Below are positions 1-8,748 of a DNA stretch of 64,000 nt, in pieces. The notes beneath the pieces were generated by a model. That model was not told the DNA's origin. It made no database searches and worked only from the letters and a program-made list of their open reading frames with translations. Origin of the DNA: Pontibacter ummariensis (GTDB taxonomy: Bacteria; Bacteroidota; Bacteroidia; Cytophagales; Hymenobacteraceae); contig NZ_FZOQ01000002.1 in assembly GCF_900188175.1 (NCBI RefSeq), forward strand, positions 1 to 64,000, written 5' to 3'. The position numbers were made by a program, and so were the translations under genes. Each line of letters opens with the position of its first letter. The first letter of the stretch is position 1.

Positions 1-97
1 TGAACGCAGCACTAAATCAGCCGAGACCATGATTCAGATTACCATGATACATATCATGCTTAAGAAATTAGATAAATGAAATCAAAACAGCCTCTAA
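1..97 (+). mobile_element. 3' tail of an IS5-like transposase gene and element end (partial)
   Basis: An open frame runs in from the window edge at base 2 and stops with TGA at 77-79, giving 25 residues that end in TMIQITMIHIMLKKLDK. This resembles the extreme C-terminus of IS5-type DDE transposases, where a KSAET(M/S) stretch is followed by a short hydrophobic helix and an RRL-like end. The bases just after the stop (about 80-97, containing acagcctctaag) would fit the terminal inverted repeat of such an element. The rest of the element lies outside the window, so family assignment is tentative. Confidence 0.5.
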
Positions 98-670
98 GAG
101 CGGGTGCCTTTTTTCTCTCAGCGTTTTGTGTCTCAAGTTGCCAGGGGGTAAGGGGTCTTATCAGCTCTGCTGTTAGATGCTTTACTTCGTTTGGCACCTC
201 AGCATAAAAAAATAAGAGCTGTTAACAAGACGCCTCAAGGGAAAACTGAACAAGGCTTTTCCTTCGGTCAGCAGAACCTTGACCTTCTCTAGCATCACTA
301 TCTACTGTGTTATTTCGAGATTTGCGAGAAATCCATCTGGAATTCTGTTTAGATATCTCCTTAAGACCAAGATAATAGAAGGCAGGTAGTGGGGCCTCAG
401 AAACATAATAGTGTCATTTGGTCATTCGTAAATCAACAACCTTAGCAAATCCTTTAAAATCATACCACCTGTATATGGCACAGGATTTCAAGATGAACTT
501 GTCCGCTAAAGCCTGTAATCCTAGCCCTTGCATGGCCTATCCTGTCTATCCCACTAATCCTGTAAATCCTGATTCTGACGAAGGAGAAAGGCCCTATTCA
601 AAAGAAAGGCTTATTTTTGCCTCTGGGCATCATGGCATGTCGGACGAAACCTGAATAAGAACCTTTCTTG
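98..670. other. gene-poor spacer
   Basis: About 570 bases without a convincing gene. A 78-codon plus-strand frame at 418-654 exists, but its translation is low-complexity and made partly from the TCCTG repeat described separately. I see no tRNA-like fold and no clear promoter. It looks like insertion-scarred intergenic DNA between the IS tail and the OMP gene. Confidence 0.5.
535..580 (+). repeat. short degenerate ATCCTGT-type intergenic repeat
   Basis: Four or five imperfect 8-9-base units of the form (t)atcctgt / atccc / atcctga occur in a row just upstream of the OMP gene. Similar ATCCTG strings are common in intergenic DNA of Cytophagales (general knowledge, not checked here). They explain the odd PVYPTNPVNP reading of the overlapping open frame. 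Confidence 0.4.
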
Positions 671-1504
671 ATGCAACACGCTTTACGTCGTTTTCTTCTC
701 CTAACGCTGCTAACACTTTCCATAGGCCTTTTTCAGCCCCTACAGGCGCAGATCCTGAACATCGAGCGCTTTCGGCCGCCTAAGGACTCCATCAATTACC
801 TGACGGGCAAGGCCGGACTAAGCTTCTCGATGTTTAACCGGAACGCCGGGAAGGACAACCCCAACAACTACCTGCAGCTTACCTTTAATGGAGACCTGGC
901 CTACATCTCAGCCAGACACAGTTACCTGCTGTTGAACTATTATAACTACCTGCTCATAAATTATGATTCGGATGAACTGCGCAATGTGGTGGCCAGTACC
1001 GGGTATTCGCACTTCCGGGTAAACTTCTTCCGCAACCGCCGTTTGTCTTATGAGGCCTTCGTGCAGGCGCAAACCGATAAGGCACGGGGCCTGGAGCTGC
1101 GAACCTTAGTAGGGGGCGGACTGCGCTATGCCTTGCGGAAAGGGAAGGAGTCTACGATCTATGTGGGCACTGGCCTGATGCACGAGCACGAGGAGTGGGA
1201 ACTGCCGGATAGGGAGGAAGTGATCGTCGTTTCGGACCTGCTCAAGTCCACGAACTACTTCAGCATGAAAACGAAGTTTAACGAGCACGTCAGTACCGAG
1301 GGCATTGTATATTACCAGGTAGGCTACGACCAGGACCTGGAGGAACTGCGCAACCGGGTAAGTGGCGACATCAGCCTGGTCGTGAAGCTAACAAACAAGT
1401 TCAGCCTTGTTACCAGTTTCAGCTGCATTTACGAAGATGAGCCCATCGTGCCTGTCACCAACTTCGTGTACACGATCTCCAATGGAGTGCAGGTGTCATT
1501 TTAA
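671..1504 (+). CDS. DUF481-like outer-membrane beta-barrel protein
   Basis: The protein is about 277 residues. It starts with a signal peptide (basic MQHALRRF, then a leucine-rich core, likely cleavage after LQA near residue 26). The remainder is a run of alternating aromatic/polar strands with repeated turns, ending in VQVSF, a typical beta-barrel C-terminus with a final Phe. This resembles DUF481/YdiY-like outer-membrane proteins of unknown substrate. TTG at 668 is in frame, but ATG at 671 is the more natural start. It is separated from the glycan locus by over 400 bases, so it is probably its own transcription unit. Confidence 0.65.
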   Translation: MQHALRRFLLLTLLTLSIGLFQPLQAQILNIERFRPPKDSINYLTGKAGLSFSMFNRNAGKDNPNNYLQLTFNGDLAYISARHSYLLLNYYNYLLINYDSDELRNVVASTGYSHFRVNFFRNRRLSYEAFVQAQTDKARGLELRTLVGGGLRYALRKGKESTIYVGTGLMHEHEEWELPDREEVIVVSDLLKSTNYFSMKTKFNEHVSTEGIVYYQVGYDQDLEELRNRVSGDISLVVKLTNKFSLVTSFSCIYEDEPIVPVTNFVYTISNGVQVSF

Positions 1505-1561
1505 TGTACAGCGGGAACCGAAGGATTGACACTAAGCTGAACAATCAGTTAGATTAGCGTG

Positions 1562-1684
1562 ATGGCATCAGCGCGCAAAGGGGTGATCCTCTATAGAAGA
1601 GTCAAAGAAGGGGTGGAGCGCATTAAAAGCTACCATCCCAGCGACACAACGAAAACAGAAGCCTGGTTCCAACAGATGAATTAG
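1562..1684 (+). CDS. hypothetical 40-residue ORF, doubtful
   Basis: An ATG-initiated frame encodes MASARKGVILYRRVKEG and continues to a tail ending WFQQMN. The composition (charged, amphipathic) is protein-like rather than random, but there is no recognisable domain and no clear ribosome-binding site. It may be a remnant of a longer gene or chance. Reported only because its residue composition is unlike the surrounding spacer. Confidence 0.2.
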   Translation: MASARKGVILYRRVKEGVERIKSYHPSDTTKTEAWFQQMN

Positions 1685-1697
1685 CTACTACAGGAAA

Positions 1698-1725
1698 ATC
1701 CCCTCCTGCGAGGGGTAGGGGTGGG
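1698..1725. repeat. GC-rich intergenic palindrome (CCCCTCC...GAGGGG...GGGGTGGG family)
   Basis: ATCCCCTCCTGCGAGGGG followed by TAGGGGTGGG. The CCCCTC/GAGGGG arms form a small hairpin. The same core occurs in the window near 5204-5284, 48317-48400, 56398-56450, 56520-56550 and 56772-56822, always outside genes, so this is a dispersed intergenic repeat family. Confidence 0.65.
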
Positions 1726-1939
1726 TAGCATTTGCCCCAGCGCTTAAACCTTAAAGTGCTTTTAGCTGCTATAAGTTGTTAGTACCTAGTATTCTATTAT
1801 CCTATGAAAGGAGTGTAAATGAAATATCTCATAAATTTTTGTTTGAATCGAAGGGAGGCTTGAAAATAATTTTAGTATATTCCCAACTTAGAATAAATGG
1901 ATAGCTCTGATAGAGCTGAGTGTTAGGTTAGATTTATAC

Positions 1940-2728
1940 ATGCGAAACATAATGCGCCACACCCTTTCCGCATTGTGGGTTATGCTGGGAGTCCTGTTTT
2001 TCTCCTCCTGTGTGTCCCAAAAGAAAATCGTGCTCTTGCAGCAAGAACCGGCTTTGGGAAAGCATGCCAGTGCAGACGAGTTACTAAAGACCTATGAACT
2101 CAAGCAGCCTGTGTACCTCTTAAAGCCAGGCGATGTGCTTTCTTTAAAAGTGCAAAGCACGACCCCCTCCGAGTATGACTTCCTGAGCAAGGGAGGAGCT
2201 GGTAGTTCAGGCCCCATGCTGGATGGTTACACCCTGGACAGCGAGGGAAACATGCTGCTCCCTGTGGTGGGTAAAATTAGCCTGCATGGCCTTAGCCTGC
2301 CACAGGCCCGGTCTAAAGTAACCACCGCCTTACAGCCCTATTTAACGGAACCAACTGTAAATCTGCGCCTGCTCACCTTTCGCTTTACCATTTTAGGTGA
2401 AGTAGGCGGGCAGGGGCAATACACCACTTACCAGGATAACTTAAATGTACTGGAAGCCATCGCTATGGCGGGGGGCTTTAGTCCTTACTCAGATCGCGGA
2501 CGCATCCGGCTTATCCGTTCTGAGAACGGGCAGGCCAAACTGTACACCATCAGTTTGTTGGAAGACAAGACGATGGCCACCCAGAACTTTTACCTGCAAC
2601 CAAATGACATGCTGGTAGTGGATCCCCTGCCGGCTAAATTTGTGCGGGAGAACGTGATCGGGAATGTGGGCCTCACTGTAGGGCTAGTGTCCTCGGTCTT
2701 TTTCCTGATCAGCAGACTTACACAGTAA
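1940..2728 (+). CDS. polysaccharide export outer-membrane lipoprotein (Wza/BexD-like)
   Basis: 262 residues. A lipoprotein signal (hydrophobic core then FFSSC, lipid-accepting Cys24) is followed by a Poly_export domain starting at about YLLKPGDVLSLKV (residues 59-71). Next comes an SLBB-type region containing FTILGEVGGQGQY. A hydrophobic C-terminal segment (about 238-258) corresponds in position to the membrane-spanning helix of Wza. Its expected role is the outer-membrane channel of an exopolysaccharide exporter. It lies 22 bases upstream of the Wzc-like kinase, so the two are almost certainly co-transcribed and act together. Confidence 0.9.
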   Translation: MRNIMRHTLSALWVMLGVLFFSSCVSQKKIVLLQQEPALGKHASADELLKTYELKQPVYLLKPGDVLSLKVQSTTPSEYDFLSKGGAGSSGPMLDGYTLDSEGNMLLPVVGKISLHGLSLPQARSKVTTALQPYLTEPTVNLRLLTFRFTILGEVGGQGQYTTYQDNLNVLEAIAMAGGFSPYSDRGRIRLIRSENGQAKLYTISLLEDKTMATQNFYLQPNDMLVVDPLPAKFVRENVIGNVGLTVGLVSSVFFLISRLTQ

Positions 2729-2750
2729 CAACGAATTTACGCTTTCCCCT

Positions 2751-5129
2751 TTGGAGACACAGAAGAACATACAACAGGAGAATGGGCTGGACGTGCTGAA
2801 GCTGGCCAGGAAAGTTTTAAGCTACTGGTACCTGCTGGCTCTTTCTGTAGTTATTGCCCTTGCCCTTGCCTTCCTGGTTAACCGCTATACGGTGCCTTTG
2901 TATACCATGCAGTCTGCCGTAATGATCACCGAACCGGTCGAAGAGGGTGCTTCTGCCGCTGCTATCTTGTATGGGGCGGAGGTGTTCCAGGGAGCGAAAG
3001 GTCTGACCAATGAGACCATTGTCCTGAAAATGCCAGCCCTGGCGTTACAGACCTTGCAAAAGTTGGACTTCGGGGTGTCTTATTTCCAGGAGGGGAATAT
3101 CAAACTGACCGAAGTGTACGGTGGTTTGTCTCCCTTTGTAGTAGAAGTAGATTCTGCGTCTGCGCATATCCCGTATGGGGTTCTGTTCAAGGTGAAATTC
3201 TCGGATCCGTTACACTACACCCTGGCATCTGAAAACCAGGGCTGGCAGCCCTTATTGACCAAGCGGCGCTTTAAAGCAGGGGAAGTGGCTGAGGTCAATG
3301 GTTTTGTCTTTACACTTCGCACGACTTCTTCAGAGCCCCAGGATGTGCCGAACGAACTGCTCTTCCAGGTGAACGACCTGAAGGCCTTAGCAAACCATTA
3401 CGCTTGGGCTTTAGAAGTATCTCCTTATGGGGCCGGTGCCTCGGCCCTGACCTTAAAGCTAACCGGGCCTACCCCGCAAAAGGAGATGGACTTTCTCAAT
3501 GCCCATATGGAGACTTACCGGCATAACAACCTGGCCATCAAAAATACGAATGCCGTTAACACGCTACGCTTTATTGACGAGCAGTTACAGCAGATCAGCG
3601 ATTCCCTCTATTTTATTGAATCCCGGCTGGAGGAATTCAAAGAGCGGAATGCCTCCCTGGACCTCAGTGGAGAAGGAGGCAAAATCGCCGGGGAGATACA
3701 GGGCCTGGAACAGCAGAAGGCAGGTTTACTGGTGAATGAGAAGTACTACCAGTACCTGCGGAATTATTTAAAAAGGGGGAAAGAGGAAGAAGAGATCGTG
3801 GCGCCGGCCCATTTAGGCATCTCAGATCCAATCCTGAACGGGTTAACAGGCCAATTAGTGGAGTTGCAGGCAGCCATTTCCAAGTTGTCTAAAAGTCCAA
3901 ACAAAGCCAACCCTTTGGTAAGGGAGGAACTTGCTGCAAAAAAACAACAGCTGAGCGAGTTAAAGGCCGTCATGCTGGAAAATTTAGCCAGTATCGAAAG
4001 CGCCAATAACATTGCCCTCCGCGACTTAAATGACCGCATTAACAGGGCATCTGTCTCCCTACGGAAGCTTCCGGCTGCTGAACGACAATTGATCAACATC
4101 CAGCGGCTTTATGGCCTGAGCGAGGGGCTGTATGTTTTTTTAATGGAGAAGCGTGCGGAAGCGGGTATTGCGAAGGCGGCGAACACATCTGACGTCACCA
4201 TTTTGCATGAAGCTTATGTAGGAGGGCAGATCGCCCCGACCTCTTCTAAAAATTATTTCGTAGCCCTGCTCTTAGGCTTAGGTATCCCGGTAGGAGTCAT
4301 TTTGCTCAGAGACCTTTTGAACAACAGGGTCAGCACCGCAGAGGATCTCAAAAAGTCTACGACCTTACCTTTACTGGGATTGGTCGGCCACAATTCCCGC
4401 AGCAACTCTTACCTGGGTGATCTAAGTCCTCGCTCTGCCCTGGCCGAAGCTTTCCGGACGGTGCGTTCTAATCTGCGCTTTATGACCAGTACAGGCACCG
4501 GAAGAGGGAAGATCTTTGTGATCACTTCTTCTATCAGTGGCGAAGGCAAAACCTTTTGTGCCAAAAACCTGGCCTACATCTTTGCCATCTCCGGGGAACG
4601 AACCCTGCTGGTTAATGCCGACATGCGCAAGCCCAACAACAATACCTCCTTTGGGATAAACAGCAATATTGGGCTAAGCAACTATTTAGCCGGGCATGCT
4701 GCCATGGAAGAAATTATTCACCCTTCCATACAGGAGCACTTGCACATTCTCCCAGCCGGCGAAATCCCCCCCAATCCTTCTGAGTTGCTATTGAGCAAAC
4801 GACTGGATTACCTTATCGGGGAACTGAAACAGCGTTACGATTACGTCATTCTGGATACGCCCCCTATTGGTATTCTATCCGACGGATTGGAACTCATGCA
4901 GTTAGCAGACGCCAATATCTTTATGGTACGGGAGAATTATTCTTTAAAAAACTTCCTTGACAACATACAGCAGCAATACGTGGCCGGTAAGATCAAGAAT
5001 ATTGCGATCCTGTTCAATGATGTGAATCCGAAAGAATTGAACAAAGGCTATGGCTACGGCTATGGCTACGGCTACTATGCCGACGACCTCGAGCCCAAGC
5101 CCTGGTGGCGCAAGCTAACAGAGGTCTAA
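2751..5129 (+). CDS. Wzc-like chain-length regulator / bacterial tyrosine kinase
   Basis: 792 residues, initiated at TTG (2751), because no in-frame ATG precedes the conserved N-terminus. Order: Wzz domain with first membrane helix (about 27-45), a long coiled-coil periplasmic part (about 270-470), a second helix (about 500-520), and a cytoplasmic BY-kinase domain. The kinase shows Walker A SISGEGKT (about 592-599), Walker A' VNADMRKP (about 622-629) and Walker B YVILDTPP. The C-terminus carries a tyrosine cluster KGYGYGYGYGYYADD (about 765-779), the expected autophosphorylation tail. It would control polymer length and export jointly with the preceding Wza-like protein. Confidence 0.92.
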   Translation: METQKNIQQENGLDVLKLARKVLSYWYLLALSVVIALALAFLVNRYTVPLYTMQSAVMITEPVEEGASAAAILYGAEVFQGAKGLTNETIVLKMPALALQTLQKLDFGVSYFQEGNIKLTEVYGGLSPFVVEVDSASAHIPYGVLFKVKFSDPLHYTLASENQGWQPLLTKRRFKAGEVAEVNGFVFTLRTTSSEPQDVPNELLFQVNDLKALANHYAWALEVSPYGAGASALTLKLTGPTPQKEMDFLNAHMETYRHNNLAIKNTNAVNTLRFIDEQLQQISDSLYFIESRLEEFKERNASLDLSGEGGKIAGEIQGLEQQKAGLLVNEKYYQYLRNYLKRGKEEEEIVAPAHLGISDPILNGLTGQLVELQAAISKLSKSPNKANPLVREELAAKKQQLSELKAVMLENLASIESANNIALRDLNDRINRASVSLRKLPAAERQLINIQRLYGLSEGLYVFLMEKRAEAGIAKAANTSDVTILHEAYVGGQIAPTSSKNYFVALLLGLGIPVGVILLRDLLNNRVSTAEDLKKSTTLPLLGLVGHNSRSNSYLGDLSPRSALAEAFRTVRSNLRFMTSTGTGRGKIFVITSSISGEGKTFCAKNLAYIFAISGERTLLVNADMRKPNNNTSFGINSNIGLSNYLAGHAAMEEIIHPSIQEHLHILPAGEIPPNPSELLLSKRLDYLIGELKQRYDYVILDTPPIGILSDGLELMQLADANIFMVRENYSLKNFLDNIQQQYVAGKIKNIAILFNDVNPKELNKGYGYGYGYGYYADDLEPKPWWRKLTEV

Positions 5130-5203
5130 ACGCTGCGCGCGATCAAGGACTTCTGGATAGTTAGACAAAGGATAAAAGAAGAAAGACAAAGGACAAAAAA
5201 CAT

Positions 5204-5284
5204 AGAGAGGGGCTAGGGAGGAGCTTACTCTCCTCCTTGGACTTAAAGAGGGCCCCTACCCCCAGGAGGGGTTAGGGGTGGTTT
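5204..5284. repeat. GC-rich palindromic intergenic repeats
   Basis: Two copies of the GGGGTTAGGGGTGG-type repeat in opposite orientation lie between the kinase gene and gmd: gagaggggctagggagg near 5204, and ggcccctacccccaggaggggttaggggtgg ending near 5280. They can fold together and may act as a transcription attenuator or mRNA stabiliser between the two genes. That role is inference only. Confidence 0.5.
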
Positions 5285-5370
5285 GATACATAAAGCTTCT
5301 GAAGTTTAAAAGAACAGGTTGTTTGAAAACCATTCAAAACTCATAATTAGAAGCACACATTAAACAATAT

Positions 5371-6483
5371 ATGAAGACAGCGCTGATAACAGGTATCACG
5401 GGCCAGGACGGGGCCTACCTGGCCGAGCTTTTGTTGGGCAAAGGCTACAAGGTGCACGGGGTGAAGCGGAGGAGCTCGATGTTCAACACCGACAGGGTGG
5501 ACCACTTGTACCAAGACCCCCACGAGCAGAACGTCAACTTCAAGATGCACTTCGGGGATTTAACAGATTCTACTAACCTGATCCGTATCATCCAGGAGAC
5601 CCAGCCCGACGAGATTTACAACCTGGCGGCCATGAGCCACGTGAAGGTGAGCTTCGACACGCCCGAGTACACGGCTAACGCCGATGGTCTTGGCACGCTT
5701 CGTATTCTGGAGGCGATCCGGATACTGGGCCTGACCGAGAAGACAAGGGTCTACCAGGCCTCTACCTCTGAGTTGTACGGCTTAGTACAGGCAGTGCCTC
5801 AGTCAGAGACCACTCCTTTCTACCCCCGCTCCCCTTACGCGGTGGCCAAGCTCTACGCTTACTGGATCACGGTCAACTACCGGGAGGCCTACGGCATGTT
5901 CGCCTGCAACGGCATCCTCTTCAACCACGAGTCCCCGCTCAGGGGCGAGACCTTCGTGACCAGGAAGATCACCAGGGCCGCTGCCCGTATCGCCATGGGC
6001 CTGCAGGAGTGCCTGTACTTGGGTAACCTGGAGGCAAGAAGGGATTGGGGGCACGCCAAGGACTACGTGGAGGCCATGTGGCGGATCCTGCAGCAGGACG
6101 AGCCGGAGGACTTCGTCATCGCCACTGGCGTTACCACTACTGTCCGAGACTTTGTGAAGATGTCTTTTGCTGAGGTGGGCATCGAGATAGAGTTCTGGGG
6201 AGAGGGCGTGGACGAGAAGGGCTATGTGGCTGCCTGCAACAACCCCGAATACCAGGTAGAGATAGGAAAAGGAGTGGTGTGCGTGGACCCGAGCTACTTC
6301 CGCCCGACAGAAGTGGAACTGCTGATAGGAGATGCCACCAAGTCCAAAACCAAGCTGGGATGGGAGCCTAAGTACGACCTGCCGGCACTGGTGAAAGACA
6401 TGATGCAGGCAGACGTGAAGCTTTTCAAGCGCGACACTTACCTGCTCGATGGAGGGCACAGAATCCTTAACTACCACGAGTAA
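5371..6483 (+). CDS. gmd: GDP-mannose 4,6-dehydratase
   Basis: 370 residues, the usual length. It is an extended short-chain dehydrogenase with the nucleotide motif GITGQDG at 8-14 and the catalytic set T132, E134 (STSELYG) and Y156xxxK160 (PYAVAK), at the same positions as in the characterised enzyme. [15 protein letters not shown] is the substrate-binding stretch typical of Gmd. It converts GDP-D-mannose to GDP-4-keto-6-deoxy-D-mannose, a precursor of fucose, rhamnose, talose or perosamine derivatives. No fcl/rmd partner is in the window. The gene is clearly GC-richer than the glycosyltransferase block that follows, so it probably belongs to the older genomic background. Confidence 0.97.
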   Translation: MKTALITGITGQDGAYLAELLLGKGYKVHGVKRRSSMFNTDRVDHLYQDPHEQNVNFKMHFGDLTDSTNLIRIIQETQPDEIYNLAAMSHVKVSFDTPEYTANADGLGTLRILEAIRILGLTEKTRVYQASTSELYGLVQAVPQSETTPFYPRSPYAVAKLYAYWITVNYREAYGMFACNGILFNHESPLRGETFVTRKITRAAARIAMGLQECLYLGNLEARRDWGHAKDYVEAMWRILQQDEPEDFVIATGVTTTVRDFVKMSFAEVGIEIEFWGEGVDEKGYVAACNNPEYQVEIGKGVVCVDPSYFRPTEVELLIGDATKSKTKLGWEPKYDLPALVKDMMQADVKLFKRDTYLLDGGHRILNYHE

Positions 6484-6499
6484 AACATAAAATTTAGTG

Positions 6500-7402
6500 A
6501 TGCAATCTGTTTTATTAGAAGAGGAAAAGAAGGTTGAACTGATCGTTGAGCCCGAAGCAGAAGAAAAGTGGGATCTGGTAATTGAGCCCAAAAGCGGCCT
6601 TTTTGATCTTAGGCTTAAGGAGGTTTGGAATTATCGGGACCTATTGGTTCTTTTTGTGAAGCGGGACTTTAAGGCGCAGTATAAGCAAACAATCTTAGGC
6701 CCCCTTTGGCATTTTATTCAGCCTATTTTTACTACTGTTGTTTTCTTGGTTGTATTCAGTAATATTGCCAATATCCCGACAGATGGTATACCGCCCATAC
6801 TTTTTTATTTAAGTGGTATAACTATCTGGAACTACTTTGCCAGCTGCCTGAACGGTACTTCGAATACTTTCGTAGCGAATGCTGGTATATTCGGGAAGGT
6901 TTACTTCCCCAGAATGATTTTACCCTTAGCCACTGTGCTTTCAAACCTGGTAAAGTTTAGTATCCAGTTTCTATTGTTATTAAGCCTTCTCATTTACTTC
7001 TCAATTCAGGGAGTTTCGATTAATATTGGTTGGAGTCTACTAGTATTACCTCTTCTTCTGGTAGTGTTGGCTGGTCTGGGGCTTGGGCTTGGCATTATTA
7101 TTTCCTCCCTCACTACAAAATACAGGGATTTTAGTGTATTGATTGGCTTTGGAGTGCAGCTTTTAATGTATGCCACACCTGTGGTTTATCCGCTATCTTT
7201 TTTAGTCGAGAAAAGTTATCGTTGGTTTATAGTATGGAACCCTCTTACCCCACTTGTAGAAGCTTTCCGCTATGCTTTGTTCGGGCAGGGAACTGTTTCG
7301 GCTTCCTCTATCTTGTATAGTTTTGGATTTATGTTGGTAATTCTTCTAGTTGGGCTAATAATTTTCCATAAGGTAGAGCGATCTTTCATGGATACTGTAT
7401 AG
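6500..7402 (+). CDS. polysaccharide ABC transporter permease (Wzm/TagG type)
   Basis: 300 residues. A charged N-terminal stretch (about 1-45) ends in the typical WDLVIEPKSGLFDL sequence. It is followed by RDLLVLFVKRDFKAQYKQT and six hydrophobic helices of the ABC2 membrane family. A GTG at 6497 is in frame directly before the ATG at 6500, and the ATG is taken as start. It lies 16 bases after gmd and 53 before the ATPase gene. It should form the channel half of an inner-membrane exporter that moves a lipid-linked glycan to the periplasm. Confidence 0.93.
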   Translation: MQSVLLEEEKKVELIVEPEAEEKWDLVIEPKSGLFDLRLKEVWNYRDLLVLFVKRDFKAQYKQTILGPLWHFIQPIFTTVVFLVVFSNIANIPTDGIPPILFYLSGITIWNYFASCLNGTSNTFVANAGIFGKVYFPRMILPLATVLSNLVKFSIQFLLLLSLLIYFSIQGVSINIGWSLLVLPLLLVVLAGLGLGLGIIISSLTTKYRDFSVLIGFGVQLLMYATPVVYPLSFLVEKSYRWFIVWNPLTPLVEAFRYALFGQGTVSASSILYSFGFMLVILLVGLIIFHKVERSFMDTV

Positions 7403-7455
7403 TATCATATATTAATAAATTTAAACTCATTACTACTTTTTCTTTTTATATAGGA

Positions 7456-8748
7456 ATGTCAGAGTCAGTCATTAAAGTAGAAAACCTGTCGAAGCAATAT
7501 AGGCTTGGCGAGGTAGGCACCGGCACTCTTGCCCATGATCTGAACCGTTGGTGGCATCGCATGAGAGGCAAAGAAGACCCTTATTTGCTTGTAGGTGAAG
7601 AGAATGACCGAGAGACTGTAGGTAATAGTGAGTATGTGTGGTCTCTTCGGGACATAAATTTTGAAGTAAAGCAAGGAGAGGTTTTAGGTATTATCGGCAA
7701 GAATGGGGCTGGCAAGTCAACATTGCTTAAAATTTTAAGTCGAACCACAACACCAACAAGTGGTTCTATAAAATTAAAAGGTAGGGTTGCCAGTCTTCTT
7801 GAAGTTGGTACCGGCTTTCATCCTGAATTGAGCGGAAGAGACAATATCTTCCTGAACGGCTCTATTCTTGGAATGTCTAAGTCTGAAATTAAATCAAAGT
7901 TTGATGAGATTGTTGACTTTGCTAAAGTAGATCGATATATAGACACTCCTGTCAAAAGGTATTCATCAGGAATGTATGTAAGACTTGCTTTTGCTGTGGC
8001 TGCCCACCTGGATCCTGAAATTCTTATTGTTGATGAGGTTTTGGCTGTTGGTGATGCTGAGTTTCAGCAGAAATGTCTTGGAAAGATGAGAGATGTAAGT
8101 ATCAATGAAGGCAAAACCATCCTTTTTGTTAGCCATAGTATGGCAGCTGTAAGAAATCTCTGCAACAGGGTTATACATTTGAAGAATGGATCAATACAAC
8201 AGAATGGAGATACAGCCGAAGTTGTTAACAGTTATCTTACTTCAAATAACACAATAAAGACAAGTTATGACTTATCTAAATCAAAGCGTAGATCCGGTTC
8301 TGGCGTAGTTCAGTTCTTAAGCATGGAGCTACGTAATGAAGACGGGGAAGTAGTAAATACTGTATTAACAGGAGATAATGTAACTTTGGTATTCAAACTG
8401 AGAGCTTCTGTAAGCAGAGCTACTAAAATTGACTTAGGGTTTTCATTTCATAATGCCTATGATGAAGTTCTGGCTGCTCTGTATAGTTCTTACCAAGACT
8501 ATTATATTGAAATCTCTGACTCCGAGTATATAAATGTCTATTGCGTAATACCAGAATTCCCATTTTCTGCAGGTCAGTTGGTGGTGCGAGGACGAATAGA
8601 AGTTGCTGGTGAAGAGTCTGATTGGCCTTCAGAGCCCTTGGGAATAATAAATATTGAGACAGGTGATTTCTTTAGGACATCAAAGATTAACAATAAAATT
8701 ACCACCCCATTTTTAATGAAAGGAATATGGGATTCAAGGAGTTACTAA
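7456..8748 (+). CDS. polysaccharide ABC transporter ATPase with C-terminal glycan-binding domain (Wzt type)
   Basis: 430 residues. The ATPase domain shows Walker A GIIGKNGAGKST (about 77-88), signature YSSGMYVRLAFA and Walker B ILIVDEVLAVGD (about 188-199) with the switch His in FVSHSM. Residues about 285-430 form an extra beta-rich domain like Wzt_C, which in characterised O-antigen exporters recognises the modified non-reducing end of the polymer. The presence of methyltransferases in the locus fits such cap recognition. The 3' end overlaps the next gene by 22 bases. Confidence 0.93.
   Translation: MSESVIKVENLSKQYRLGEVGTGTLAHDLNRWWHRMRGKEDPYLLVGEENDRETVGNSEYVWSLRDINFEVKQGEVLGIIGKNGAGKSTLLKILSRTTTPTSGSIKLKGRVASLLEVGTGFHPELSGRDNIFLNGSILGMSKSEIKSKFDEIVDFAKVDRYIDTPVKRYSSGMYVRLAFAVAAHLDPEILIVDEVLAVGDAEFQQKCLGKMRDVSINEGKTILFVSHSMAAVRNLCNRVIHLKNGSIQQNGDTAEVVNSYLTSNNTIKTSYDLSKSKRRSGSGVVQFLSMELRNEDGEVVNTVLTGDNVTLVFKLRASVSRATKIDLGFSFHNAYDEVLAALYSSYQDYYIEISDSEYINVYCVIPEFPFSAGQLVVRGRIEVAGEESDWPSEPLGIINIETGDFFRTSKINNKITTPFLMKGIWDSRSY

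Larger units (their letters stand above)
1505..1939. other. spacer upstream of the glycan export operon
   Basis: Besides a doubtful 40-codon frame (1562-1684) and one GC-rich palindrome (1698-1725), this 435-base stretch holds no recognisable gene. The stretch 1740-1939 is AT-rich and must carry the promoter and leader of the wza-like gene. I could not pick out a convincing -33/-7 pair. A 14-codon frame (1819-1863) with a purine-rich stretch in front is present but unsupported. Confidence 0.45.

Noticed and set aside
418..654. 78-codon plus-strand ORF before the OMP gene
   Set aside because: Translation is built partly from the ATCCTGT repeat, has no domain character or ribosome-binding site, and lies in insertion-scarred spacer.
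1819..1863. 14-codon leader-like ORF before the wza-like gene, preceded by AAAGGAG
   Set aside because: Too short to support. No attenuator hairpin or regulatory codon run is visible, and the SD-like stretch could be chance.
5803..6591. 262-codon minus-strand ORF opposite gmd
   Set aside because: Shadow of the GC-rich gmd gene; its translation is His/Val-rich without any motif, whereas gmd is unmistakable.
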